Shown here: piece after piece, positions 23,595-36,114 of the stretch
How positions within the stretch are numbered: position 1 is the stretch's first letter
Layout of the letters: each line of letters opens with the position of its first letter
Assembly: GCA_963691655.1 (NCBI GenBank)
Contig: OY829328.1
Location: forward strand, 34,553,890 to 34,617,889
Direction of reading: 5' to 3'
Length of the DNA stretch: 64,000 nt
Source: Toxonevra muliebris
Taxonomy: Eukaryota > Arthropoda > Insecta > Diptera > Pallopteridae
Translations under genes and position numbers: made by a program
Notes under the pieces: model-generated
The model's database searches: none
Seen by the model: the letters and a program-made list of their open reading frames with translations, nothing else
What the model was told of the DNA's origin: nothing

Positions 23595-24543
23595 CAGTTG
23601 CGGGCAAAAAAAAAAATGCAATGTCAATTACAGCAGGGTTTAATCACTCATATCATAAGAAACAACGGGTTCAGCTAGACCCTTTAAATTTCATACAACA
23701 AAGATGGCGGGAATTTTTTCAAAAACTAAACTAATTTTTAATTTTGATTTGATAAAAATAAATTCCAAATTGATGGCAAACAACTGTGCAAAATTTAAAA
23801 GTTTTTTCGAAAAAAGTAGTTTTCGAAATACCTGAAACATCGCGAGGGCATTTTTTAAAACAAACGCGGTTTCAAGACGCAATTCAATTTTCAAGCGTGG
23901 AGAAAACTCACTCGTGGTCCCACATATCAAACATGTATAAATTCCTAAATATTGCTCTGATTCTTATTAATTCTCTTAATATTGTGAAGATATTTCTGAG
24001 GTTATAAACTTGGAGAAAATGCAATAAAAACAACAAAGATGTTTACGACCTTTTTTTTCTAGATATAAACCCCTATTTTTTTGATCTTTGTTATTTCTTT
24101 ATTCAAATAAAAAGAAATCGTGCCAGTTTCATTATTTTCCTCGTTCTTTCTCGGTGATCGTATTAGTTTTCTTTTTATCGATAAATTCGCGCAAGAATAT
24201 ATGAAACGACATTTTTTCCTTTATAGCTTGAACAAAACGTCACATTTTGGTTTGAAAATCATGGCTCTATCACATATATTTCCAAAATAAACTGGAGAGA
24301 ACACAAAATTGTAATATCGTATTAATTCTATGGAAATAAAGAACTGAATGGGAAGTTTTTTCGTTTTCTTGAATATTTTGAAAATGCCGCTTAATACATG
24401 GTTATGAAGATAATACCGAAGAAATTAGGGACAGTTAAAAATATACCCTAATAAATATGTGTATGAAATTTTCTAGTTCCAGTCTAACGTACCTTTAAGA
24501 TAATAATAATTAATAGTTGTGGCATTTTTATTGCCCGCAACTG
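23595..24543. mobile_element. non-autonomous Tc1-like element (949 bp)
   Basis: The left terminus is CAGTTGCGGGCAAAAA preceded by TA (23593-23594). The right terminus is ATTGCCCGCAACTG followed by TA (24544-24545). The 12-base core GTTGCGGGCAA is exactly inverted and each side is followed inward by TGC/GCA and A/T runs. TA target duplication and CAGT-type termini fit the Tc1/mariner superfamily. No DDE motif is readable in any frame, so I call it a deleted or very decayed copy. Confidence 0.75.
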
Positions 24544-24545
24544 TA

Positions 24546-27500
24546 CTTGTGAACACACACAAAAATACACACACACACACATGCACCTATTTCAAATTAT
24601 AACAAAAAATGATGACGTTATTGAGCACATACGATTATAATAATAAACGATAAGTTAAAAAGTCTACTTGAGGAAAAGTGAAAGAAGAAGAACCGCACAA
24701 AAACAACAACAACCTCACTTAGACGAAGAAGATGATGAAAAAGACGAAGAAGTTTCTTTCCTATTATTATTAAGTATAAAGCAACAGATACAATCATTGC
24801 ATCCTGCAGATACTCGTCTACTCCTATGTTCCTTAGCTATCTTTTTACAAGCATATGCGGTGAGTGGCTGCGGATGTATTGTGGTTTGGCATTATTGGGT
24901 TAGGCAGCGGAAACTACAAGTGAGTCAACTTTAAGTGTATGCTTGCGGATTTTCCTTCTTTTTTTTGTAATTTGCAAATAATTTGCTATTCTACAAATAA
25001 TACAAAAATGCGAGCAAGTATGTTTTAAGTAGACATATACTTATATTTATACATACACCCAGTGGGCAAATACAACGCGCTTATTTTATAGCAATTTCGC
25101 ATGGTATTAAAATTTATAAATTTGTTTACCCTGTGGCGTTTACATTTTTTATATGTCAAGTATAGTAGAAAAAATATAGTAAAGAAACAGAGCAATCTTA
25201 GCTTAGCGTTGCTTAGTGCTTTAGGGAAAGTGCGTGTGTATTCTGAAAGATCGAAAGAGGGAAATAGGGGAAGGATCAGTGAAGGTAACAGCCAAGATTT
25301 TTTTCTTTTAAATAGAAAATAAATTATACCATAAATACGTAAATACACAATGAAAGAACATACAAAAAGGTTTTATTCTAACTCTATTCGAATTAGGTCA
25401 AACGTTGCAGATATTCAAGAAATTATGCTTACAATTCTCATAATAGAAATTTTTGTTTAAAATCTTCTTGATTGAAAACGAATATAAATATCTGAAGAAA
25501 GAATAATGGCTCTCTCCTCTATGTTTCAGGTTGTAACACTTTTTTTACTTATTTTTCCCACCCAAATTCTTGTAGTTTGGTTATGTGGAAAAAGCTCGGC
25601 ATCCCAAAATGGTGAATTTCATATCTAGGGCGCTGTGCTTGTCTTTCATTTGAGCTAAGGTATTAGTGGGGAAACTTAATGGTAAATGTATCTGTTGTCA
25701 TGATCCGGCTCAAAAATAGTTCTTGACTGTAACGAGACAAAAGTGCATGCAGATTTACCAAATATATTGTCACATGATGGTTGAATATAAGGTTTAAACG
25801 TTTCAAAACCCACAATTTAGACAGCATTAAGTCTATATACATATAACTTAGGTTGAAAATTTTGTATTCTTTTACCAGAAAAAATCGATTTTCTATTTTT
25901 AAATTTTATATGAGCCTAAGACCACATATTTATTAAAATTCATATTAAATATTGAAGTATAGAAATTTTGGGATAATATATTTCCGAAACTAATCGCTAG
26001 CGGACAACTTCCATGCATTATTATAAATCGTGATAACTTGGACTCTTTTTAATTTTCTAAGCCTCAGAGCTAGAGGGCACTTCATTTGTAAGCGAAATAA
26101 TAAAATCACTGTAAGTTACATTCAACTTGGTTGATCTGTAATATGAAATATTAGTTCAAAAACATATCGCAAGGAATGGAAGCTGGCTTAATTCTTATTC
26201 GAGTACAATTCCTGCTGGCAATATGGGATCCGGTTATCAATTTTTTTTTCATGTGAAATTTTCATATGCATGTTTGGTAGGTGAAAAAGTATAGAATCGA
26301 TGTAACCCTCAAAAATAATAAATACATAGAGTGATGGGGAGTGAAACGACGGAAATGGCCGAACATGTATACATACACACTTGATATAACAAAATCGAGG
26401 TTCGTGATTATACATGGATTAAACTTGCATCCAACCACATATTGTATCGTACATGTGGTACCGTCTATACTCTGCTTTCTCTCCACATATTTATGCACAC
26501 ATTCGTGTATGCGATCATTAATATCCTATGGGGAAATGTGGTGAATGGGTGAATTGCCGTAAAGTGATATGTTACAATATAATATGTATGTATAGTATCT
26601 ATGTTATAAGTTCCGGAAACCATTTTTTTCCCCGTAGAGCATGTACACAAGCAATAACCAAATTAAACAGAAATTGCTAAAAAATAACTTCTTGATTAAT
26701 TTATTATTTTTATTAACTGATCTTTGTAAAGCGTCAAGAATGCTATAGTGCTTCATTTTAATTTGGAACAATCAATAACACTATGCCAAAAATTCAGTTT
26801 TTTCTTTTGGACTGGTGATTTGACATATAGTTTTGAGTAATTTGGGGTCGAAAAGCTCGAATCTGCAGATCATTTAGCTCCATCACGTCAGGTTTTCGAG
26901 ATAACGGTACATAAAATCTGAAAAAGGCTTTATTTTGACTGTACCAGGACATTCTTATTGTTTTTGGTGTCTATAGAAAAGTTGTTTAATAGGAAAAGAA
27001 GCGCAACACAAGAATCCTCCATTTAAGCTACATACCCCAAATTTCGGGAGTTTTTTAAGTACAGCTTAGAACAATATTGCCTACAGGCGAAAGAAATAAT
27101 AAAAATATTACAGTGTGTTTGGGAAAAAGTTTACTTATCAAAAAGTATGTGGGTCTAAGAACTTCAAAATATCCTCCACGCCCTTTAAATTACTCAAAAC
27201 TACATGTCAAATCGTCAGTCCGATTTTGGCTGTTGCTCAGTGTAATTAGCTTGTGGCATCCGTGGCTTTCTAACAACTTAAAAATACAGAGAGAGTTACA
27301 TTTAAGTAATTTTTAAATTAAAAAAAATCACGAACAGTTGGAGTATAATACTTGAAGCAGTGGCGGAATCAGTATAGAGGTTTTCTCACGAGAACCATAG
27401 ATTTTTAATGCATGAGTCGCAATTTCTATAGTACTAGGGTAACCAGATTTATCATAGCCAATTTGGGGACACCTTAATTTTTTATTTTTATTTTTATAAT

Positions 27501-29223
27501 TACGTAATCACAACAGACAGGGTTATGTTTTTAAAACACATCTAGATTTGTTAACTAAGTATGCCTACTCTTTTTGAAATGGAAAATATTTGTTTATTAG
27601 TAAGTAATTTGAGCACCCAAATAACAGCATAAAATATAGAAATGCGAATATAGATAAGTTTATAAAGTATAGAAAGAATTATGAAGTGTTTTTCGCAAGA
27701 ATTAATTTTTTGTATGATAAGTACATTTTTGGCAATATTCTCACTGAAACCTTCACATTAGACTCCAGAATTTGTCTTTACTTTGCATCAAGACTTTTAT
27801 TAAGTCAACTTTCATTCTTAATTTCTCATCTGTCTTCATGCAATTCATATTTCCATTATTTTATAATATGCGATACAGTGAAGCATTAGTTGCTGGAAGA
27901 CACAGGAATAATTCAGCTACCTTTTTTAAGTTTTCTTGAGGAGCTACTTTTTTGTTCTTTAAAACTTATGTACATGCCATTTATCACTTGCAGACTTGTT
28001 CTTGGCCTTGTTTAAAAAAAAGAAAGTCTCTCAAGCAAGTACTCCATTCAAAGCAATTGCAAAGAAAATCGGGGACATTTTGGAAAAATCGAGGGCATTT
28101 CAGGGAAGTTCTTCAATCTTGAACAAAACTTCAAAATCGAGGACTATTCTCGGAAGGCAATGGCATATCTTTAAAAAAAAATTATCACAAGACCTCCACA
28201 ACTATCAGATTACAATATAAGCAGTCAGTGACGGGGCACAGGGGAGGATGGATTTGACTTGAAGCATACTTCAACCAGCCTATGACATATTCATTTACTT
28301 TTATATTGACAAGAAGAGAATACTTAAATTATCTTCAACTTTCTCTAAAATTCTTACATTTTTTACCATTGGGTATATGGGTATGTATGTATTTTTGTGT
28401 ATGCGTTTGTATATATTATGTCAGTGTGTCTCGTACAGATTATTGTTTTTCCTACATTTTTTTCTTACGAATCGTCGATTTTATTTCAATTATTTTGTGC
28501 TTTCTTCGACGCTATTTACTTCTTTTTTTTTGACTAATATTTACTTCAGTTTTAGTTTTTTCCCTATTTTGTTTTGTTTTTTTCTTTATTTTTTTTTTTC
28601 TTATGCTACAATTGTTTATTTTATTTTATGTACGTGTGTATCTACTTGGGCACAATTTGGTTCGTATTGCTGTTTTCATTTTGTTTCTCTCCTTTCCGGC
28701 TTTCCGGGAATTATTTATTTTTACTTTTTTACACTCCATGCTACAAGTTCAAGCATTTGCTTATTTTGTCATTTCATTTTTGTTCGGATATTGTGTACCT
28801 ACTTATACTTTTGATTTGAAATATTGATGAGTGTTGTTTGTTGATTGCTGGTTGCCTTCTTTCTACAAGATATCAATTTATTTACATAAATTTTACTTTT
28901 CTCTACAATATTTTGAAATAATTCAAACTGTGTTTTGTTTTATTTTCACAAGTGTTTTGCATTTTCATGAATTTACTTTGTTAAGTATTATTTTTAATTT
29001 CAAATCAACATTGTATAAATTTACCTATAAATGTACATATAAATATTTTGAAATTATAATATCATACAAAATTGTTGTTAGATAAATAAAGGAAATATTT
29101 AGTTCAACTAAAAATTAAACTAATTCAATATTTTGAAAGTGGTAAATGAGCATCAATAAAAGCGGATTCGGGATTTCCTATAGGGTGATGGAGGGGGCCA
29201 AAAATTTTTAAGTTATAATTACA
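24546..29223. other. long stretch without confident gene
   Basis: An AC dinucleotide run (24567-24580) is followed by an 88-codon frame (24668-24934) that begins with a basic/acidic low-complexity part. A GTGAGT donor-like site lies at about 24914, which makes it the best but still weak candidate for a host exon. The rest, including overlapping T-rich frames at 28.3-29.1 kb rich in F, Y and L, looks like low-complexity DNA. GGGTAACCAGATTT at about 27438 resembles a hAT-type end, but no mate was found. Confidence 0.45.
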
Positions 29224-29689
29224 AATAATTTAAATAAAAAATATTTTTAATATACTACGTTTTTAAAATGGACTAAAAAGTATAAAATAATTTCTCCTAA
29301 CCCCATACAGATTCACAACCACATATAGATTATCCCATACAGATTGTCTTGAAAATTTGTAACTGTGAATTTTAGTAGGACGAAAATACTTGTATGATTT
29401 AAAACAACAAAAGTGATTCGCATGCAATAGGAAATTGATGGATGAATAGTTCACCGAAATGGCTAGCAATTTTATCTCTATCCATATGCGTCCCACGTTC
29501 TTCGTTTTAAATCATACAAGTATTTTCGTCCTACTAAAATTCACAGTTACAAATTTTCAAGACAATCTGTATGGGATAAGGAATCTATATGTGGTTGTGA
29601 ATCTGTATGGGGTTAGGAGAAATTATTTTATACTTTTTAGTCCATATTAAAAACGTAGTATATTAAAAATATTTTTTATTTAAATTATT
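29224..29689. repeat. near-perfect inverted repeat, ~180-bp arms, 98-bp spacer
   Basis: The left arm 29224-29405 is repeated in reverse complement at 29504-29689. By eye the arms differ by about one substitution (TTTTAAAATGGA against TTTTTAATATGGA) and one 4-base indel, so identity is very high. The spacer (29406-29503) is unrelated to the arms. A transcript from either strand would fold into a long duplex. The minus frame at 29263-29496 and plus frame at 29459-29650 encode similar peptides only because they read opposite arms. No target-site duplication or transposase is apparent. It could be a young fold-back MITE or a hairpin-RNA locus; the sequence alone does not decide. Confidence 0.93.
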
Positions 29690-32600
29690 ATTTTTTACTT
29701 TTTAGTCTTGTGTGTGTGAAATTTTGCAATCGATTTTAAGTAAAGACCAGAGCTGTAAAAGAATGCATTCAATTTAATGGAAGTCATCGCATTTTGATTT
29801 CATGAAATCAGTAGAAAAATATTTAAAAGTTCTTATATAAAATTCATAAAATCAAAACAAAACGTTTACATATTTGTATTTAAAGAATATATAAATACTG
29901 TAAATGTTGAAAGTTATTTGCTAAAAGAAATGTTAAATATTTATTTCATCAAACACGTCAAACTCGTCCATTCATACATTTTTGTCTGCTGGATGTGTTG
30001 ACAACCGTCGCTGTCACACCATCAGTTTCTACGATTTTTTGTTTCGATTCCAGCAAGAGCAAATTGCGATCTCTTTACAATCTATACTCTTTGTAAGCGG
30101 AACAAAACGAAAAGAAAAGTTCGTTATTGTTTGTTTTTGTTCTCTCTCTCATTTGTCTTTGAATTTGTGTATGTATACACATATACATATATTTTACACC
30201 CGCTAAAGCAATGATTTTAACAACGATGAATTCAATGCTTTGAACTATGAAGAAATGGAAAAACTTCCGATACTAATATTTTAAATATTTTTATATTTAT
30301 ATATATTTTAAATACTTCATATTGCATTGTCTTCCAGTTCTGAACTATATTTTAAATTTCAAGTCTCTAGCTCATCGGGAAGTTAGTTTAAAATCGATTA
30401 CAAAATTTGTACCGAACAGACTGACAGACAGACACCATTGAAAGCGAGTTAATATAAAAGTAGTAAAAAAGACCGAATTCAAAAGTTAAAAACGCTAAAA
30501 ATAGACTTTAAAATGTAGTTTGTTATAAAAAAATTATATATTTACCCTTTTGGTCCACCGATAACGATAACCAAAAATTCGTTTTTTTTTTTGTTCAGTT
30601 TTTTCTAAAACTATTCCATCGATTTAAATAAATATATATTCGTTAAAAAGAGAATTAATTGCGCTTTAGTTATTATAAAAAAAAAGTCTTGATATTGTTA
30701 CCTAATTGACCGCACCAGAGTGATCTACATGGTCATGGACCTACAATACTTCAATGAGTCCACCCTTCCCTATAAATTTTAGTATTGATCATACTTCTAT
30801 GGAGCAACTGATTTCTTTATAAATAAACTTTTTGAACAAAACTAACGAAAATAACAATCAGCTTATCACATAGAAATATATCTAAGTCGACCAAAAAAAC
30901 CCTGCCGTCGCAATTCTATGCCATTTCATTCGATAATGTGATTTACGTTTTAAGCTTAAGTGACCTTTGTGCCAAAAACACGTTAATATTATAAGTTGTA
31001 TCCCAACCCTCCAAGGCCCCTCTTGGATCCACGCTTGAGTATCAGTATAGCAAAAATCAATATGAAATGCAATAATTTTTAAAATTCGTTTCAAAATGAT
31101 AATGTTTTAACTAAATTTTAACAAAATTATTTAGCGTTTATTTCTTTAATATTCTTCAACTGGCAACCAAATATTAAAAATTCAACTTTTCTGCATACAT
31201 TTTCATTTGTATACGTAGTAGCTATATAAAGTAATAGGTACAATTAGCATAAAAATTGCACAAAACTAATTAACAAAATAGCAAAAGTTATATATAATTT
31301 GCTTTTCATAAGTATTTATAACAATGATGATGATGTAAGATATAATAATAATACGAAGAAAAAAAGTTAAAGTTGTTTTCAAACTGTAAGAAAAAAATAC
31401 AATGACAAAAATAAAGTATTAATATTGCAGTAAAACCTCAAAATATAAACAATGTGAGCTTCTTTGTTCATTCCTAATAGCGATGCGCTCCTCTCTATTC
31501 TTTTCGCTCGCTCTATCTCTTTCTCTCTCTTTCTTCCTCTGAGAAACTTTGCAAATATCATACGATTTAGTAAAATTATAACTCTTTCTAAAAAACCTTT
31601 AAATAGTGCGATTCTTTCCACTCTTGATGATGCTCTAAACGTTTTACTTGATTTACTTCCCCTAGTTTTGTCAAATTTAAATTTTATAACAAAACTCTGA
31701 AATTTTTTTTTTTTAGCTTTTCCTGTAAAATGAAAAAAACGTGTGTTAAAGCTTTAGTAAATTAAGCTAGAAATATTCAAAAGGAAGCAATGAAGGCGGT
31801 CGACTCAAATCAAATTGAGGCTGGCAAGTAGAAAAAGATGTGAGGCTAAAAAGATTTACCGTCAGACATCCTCTAATGCTTTATTTCGAAATTATGTCAA
31901 ATTCTTAAGCTTTTACATTAAACTAAAAACTTATATATTTAAATACTACAATAAAAATCAGCTGTTTCGTTCAATGCTTTTACATTTACGCACTAGGTTG
32001 GGGTAGAGAAAAAATGCAAGAAGTAATGCAAGATTTTGAGTTGTATGTTTGTTGTTGGAATGACTGAAAATAACGCAATTTCGCATTTTGCAGCATCCGC
32101 AATCGGAATTCGCATCAACGCGTGAATACCCATAATGTGCTTATTGTTGGAAAGGTGTCAAACTTTCGCAATCCGCACTTTAACAACGTCGCAAGGACAT
32201 TTCGTATCAACGCGTGAATATTTAATAGCTTAAAAAATCTTGTCTTCAGTAAAAGTTTTCACTGTTTGCTTGATTAATATTCCTACAGGTTCTGTAACTT
32301 ATGAGAGAGTTGTTCTCTGGCCGTTTTTTTTTTTTTCGTCTTCATATTTCGATGCTCAATTATTGTTAGTGGTTGTGCGTAAGAATGAGTGTAGTGACCA
32401 TTTTTTGGTTGAATGTGACTAATGCGTCAATTGAACTGAGCGTGATTGAATAAACATTTACATACACCCACATTTTGTTAAACAAGTTTTCAAATTCATA
32501 TAAAACTTTTCTTGTATCGAAAATTCAGATTTCCAAATATTGTTCTCTTATACATATGGTCAATTTTTCCTGTAGGAGTAACGCTCGAAAAAAAAATCTT

Positions 32601-32904
32601 TGAATTTTGCACTATGTCGACTGAATTCCATTCATATATATCCCATAGAATTGGGAAACACAAATATCAAATCAATCGGTTGCTTTCGCTCTTCACTGTG
32701 CTCGTTCCTTTCACTTGTGTCGTGCATCTGATCGAAATGGGCCAAAACTCAAATCGGAACAAAAACGTAAAAATAACTATATTATTCTAGTTTTTTTCAG
32801 GCAATTAGCTTTGTGTAGTAGAAAAGGAAAAAAATTAAAAATACAGTGCAATTGATTTTTTTCTGTTGATTGTAATGGCTTTGAAATGCACCGCAAATTT
32901 CATG
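29690..32904. other. AT-rich stretch without identified gene
   Basis: No gene is supported. The frames found (up to 92 codons at 32512-32790) lack motifs. CATTTCGTATCAACGCGTGAA-type sequence occurs twice (about 32109 and 32199), suggesting a small local duplication. The rest is A/T-rich with CT-rich patches near 31.5 kb. Confidence 0.5.
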
Positions 32905-34598
32905 TAACGTTAAAGACTTTTTTTACAAAAAGTTTTTTCTGATAAATCTAATAAAACAAAAATTAGGAACGAGCTACTTTTTTCGAGAACTTTTGACCTA
33001 GGTTCTAGATACAAATGCATTTTTTTCAAATTATTCAATTTCCTCGCTGTATTAGCCATCAAAGTTATGTAACGTTAAAGACCAATTTCGCTGAAAATTG
33101 TACTTTGTGATTCGTCATAAAAACATAACTTACTGTTTTCAGAAACCTCTTAGCCGGGCATAGAGTGACCAAACGTACTGATTTAGTCAGTACATGTACT
33201 GATTTTCTTGGATTTTTTTTTTTTTTAAGTACTTTTTAGCAATTTTTGGATTTTGCATTATTTTAGTACTGAGTTTTGTAATCTTAATAACATTTTTGGT
33301 CCTATTATTAAATTTTTATCTATTTTGAATTCTTTTAATGAAAACTAGACAGAAATATAGGTTTTGTAAAATTCCCAACTGTAGAAAAAACGTAAATTTT
33401 TTTCGATTCCACTGAAAGAACTTTCAGTTTATTGTTCACTTTTTAGAGGAAGGAAAGAAACAGTCTTTCCTTAATAAGTTTATAAAGTGAGCTTATAATC
33501 AAAAGTGAAAATTTATATATATCTGGAAAATGTACTGATTTTTGTATTTAATTCAAGTCCAATATACTGATTTTTTATATAAAAATAAGACTATTAATTC
33601 TCATCAGTCGATCTGAAAATGGTTGAATGTCAAAGACGTTTTTTAGAAAGTTGTCTAACTTGATGAAAAAATACAAAATATGAATATCACGTACATTTAA
33701 TCTGATTTGACCTTCTTGCCCGAAAAACCTTAAAAATATGGAATTTTTCATGTTTTTTGCACCAAAGCGCACCCTAGCGGCCGTTATTGGTAAAAATAAA
33801 CTCCAGATTCAGATTCGTCGTACCCAAAAACCCCCAGAAAGGCCTTTTGATGGTAAAAATATTTGCATTCAAATGATACTATTCCTACGCAACCACAGAC
33901 TAAAGCAGCAACTTCAAAGTGAAAAAAAAAATCGCCAACCTAGGAAAACTGAGAAATTACTTTTCTATATGCAACCAAAGCTGTCAGAAAAACTTAGTTT
34001 CAGCAATCAAAAAACCCCGAAAAGCTCTACAGTATTAGAAGTAGTGGTATGCAAAATACACCCCGCGCGAGTGACAATGTGATATTGCAAGACTGGTTTT
34101 TGAATAACAGTGAAAAATAAACAGAACGATGATATTTTGAATAAATATTTGTTTTTTTTTCACCTTCTAGCAATTTTTAGTCTTTTATTGCATCATATTT
34201 TCTTGTTTCTCAAAATAAAATCACTATGTTATAGACTTTTTCGTGTAACGTTAAAGACCAGACATTTTGTATCTTAAAAGTGCAAGAGAAATATTTTTTT
34301 GGTATTATTTTGATCCCTCATATTCGATATAGTGCCTTAGTTTAGGTTTTTTCATTGCTACTTTCGCTAATCTTTTTCAAAATGTAGAGCTATCTCGAAA
34401 CTCACTTCCAAAAACTGTAACGTTAAAGACCACATAAAACTGGTTATATCTTCGAAATGACAAAAGTTAAAAAAAGCTTGTTGGCATGAAATGAAGGCCT
34501 TAAGGCCTATTTTCATGTCTATGCAAAAAAAAAATTGGTTTCACGGGATATTTTTGATATATTTGCAAAAATATGCGTACGACTAACGTTAAAGACCA
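32905..34598. repeat. periodic 16-bp box array (~168-bp period), interrupted
   Basis: The box GTAACGTTAAAGACCA occurs at 33069-33084, 34245-34260 and 34417-34432. Near-matches are at 32904-32917 (ends GACT) and 34584-34598 (starts CTAACG). Spacings are 164, ~1177, 172 and 167 bp. The long interval equals one period plus about 1.0 kb, which is the size of a foreign segment starting near 33166. The DNA between boxes is much less conserved, though an A/T-rich AAATGCA-type patch recurs. The layout fits a decayed satellite-like array in which only the box stays recognisable. Confidence 0.75.
33166..34175. mobile_element. probable insertion in the periodic array, class uncertain
   Basis: A sequence starting near 33166 with GAGTGACCAAACGTACTGAT breaks the box periodicity, and about 1.0 kb must be removed to restore it. 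That opening resembles ends of some hAT-like elements, from memory. Inside, TACTGATTT recurs four times (33177-33560). A 114-codon plus frame at 33738-34082 is Lys/Gln/Arg-rich and shows no domain I recognise. A FCKIPNC...FFRF peptide near 33362-33410 faintly recalls a THAP zinc finger but ends at a stop. The right boundary is estimated from periodicity only. Confidence 0.35.
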
Positions 34599-35408
34599 AA
34601 AACTTGGCCATATATGCAATTCAATTACTCCCTCTATCTAATAGTTAGTTGCGTTATTAGAGCTAATACTGTACTTGTTTATGACTCTAAAATACTTTCA
34701 AAAGATCTTTTTGTTATATTTTCGTTTTTCTATTATTGCTTTCCTTTTTTGAGTATTGCCGAGACAGCTTAAGTTGTTTTTATTTTTTTTTTTTTGTTGT
34801 TTTACTTTTAACATTCTTAAAGTTTGTTAAGTCCAAGGAAAAAAGAAGATATGCAGTGAAATTGATAAGACTGAAAACGGAATCTAAAGAGCATTCCTGT
34901 TTTAATAATAATAATAAAATATTTTATGCTATTTTGTTTGGCAAATTTTAGCTTCTTCTACTTTGGTCTGCTTTTGGGTAAAATACTAAATTCTCATATA
35001 TTTATGTATATGATAACTAGAGAAATAATTTTCTGATTATTATTAGATATGCAGTAACTATAAATTAAAGTAAATATATGGAATAGTTCTGCCTATGTAT
35101 ATTCAAGCGCAAATTATTATCTTAAAATTAAAGTTTATTGTTTATGTAGAATTTGGTTTTTGATGTACAAAAATATTAGTTGAAAGTTCAACGACTGTCA
35201 CAGTACCATCAAAAATTTCTAAAATTTGTGTAAACAAAATGAGATACATTTTTTTATTTTATTTAAACCACAACTCCATTTATGAATTCTTAAATTTTTG
35301 GTATGACTGACAACTAGATAAAAATATGCATACATAAAAACGTGCTCGCCCACAGATTTTCGCCAAGTCAAACATCAAAAAAAAAAAAAATGTACATATG
35401 TATGTACA
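34599..35408. other. AT-rich stretch without identified gene
   Basis: A 71-codon plus frame at 34736-34951 has no motif. The periodic box does not continue past 34598. Nothing else is supported. Confidence 0.5.
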
Positions 35409-36108
35409 TTAGAGTGGGCTGACATACAGGGGACTATTGTGACCACCATCATGACAGCCTTTTTTCGAGCAGAGGCGGTAAATACAAAATGGTTGACTTT
35501 TTTTTAACTCCTTTCCCGCATTCTGAGTTTCAACTTTCCCTGATTTTTGCTACAAAGCCCTCTTCGCAATATTTTTAAGGTCAAAATAAAGTTCGAAAAG
35601 GGTTCTTGGTGAAAAAACTTTTAACAAATTCGATCGGTCCATAGATGACGCTCTTAAACAGGGATTCTCAAACAATGGTACGCGTACCGCCAGTGATAAG
35701 TGAGGCCTTCAAAGGTGGTACGCTAGCAAATAATAGACGGCGAACGAAATAAGCGATGGCTGAATTTTATTAAAAATCTGTATTTTTGCACATTTTACAA
35801 TCTGTTGCATGTTTATCGGTATTTCTTATTACGCAACAATTTTGGTGGACAGAAAGTACACAAAGCACAGTGGTTTTTAGTTCTATGGTACGCGTTTCAT
35901 CTACTTGATAAAATGCTTGAGAACCGCTGCTCTAGTATAAGGAAAAACTCGATTCTATTGAAATTTTATGCATCAGAGTTTAATATGCCTTGTTTGTTAG
36001 TAAAAAATTTATAAAACTCAAAATGTGAGCAAGACGTTTTTTTTAAGTGTCAACCGTCTCGTATTTACCCCTTGTGATAATGGAGATTACAAAATCGTTC
36101 CACTCTAA
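35409..36108. mobile_element. TIR element (700 bp) interrupted by a hAT MITE
   Basis: The ends TTAGAGTGG (35409-35417) and CCACTCTAA (36100-36108) are exact inverses and both are flanked by TGTACA. Further in, GGTAAATACAAAATGGTTGAC (left, from about 35479) pairs with GTCAACCGTCTCGTATTTACC (right, from about 36049), so the inverted relation extends well inside. The end style resembles that of the element at 44.87-46.15 kb (TTAGGGTG). There is no transposase frame. Because TGTACA is itself palindromic, I cannot tell a 6-bp duplication from an extended TIR, and the superfamily is left open. Confidence 0.65.
35659..35929. mobile_element. hAT-type MITE (271 bp), nested
   Basis: The left end CAGGGATTCTCAA and the right end TTGAGAACCGCTG are inverted with two mismatches, and GGTACGCGT follows inside both. 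Termini of CAGxGxTTCTCAA type are characteristic of hAT elements. Flanking octamers CTCTTAAA and CTCTAGTA agree at five of eight positions, consistent with an old 8-bp duplication. It lies inside the 35.4-36.1-kb TIR element and is therefore the younger insertion. Confidence 0.7.
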
Positions 36109-36114
36109 TGTACA

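Noticed and set aside
27438..28150. hAT-like end GGGTAACCAGATTT with possible element to the right
   Set aside because: No inverted mate and no 8-bp duplication were found; the internal GGGGACATTTTGG words are direct, not inverted.
28282..29085. Cluster of overlapping hydrophobic frames on the plus strand
   Set aside because: Three frames are open at once over the same T-rich DNA, typical of low complexity and not of coding sequence.
33738..34082. 114-codon frame as a gene
   Set aside because: No recognised domain, lies within an apparent insertion, and composition is Lys/Gln-rich low complexity.
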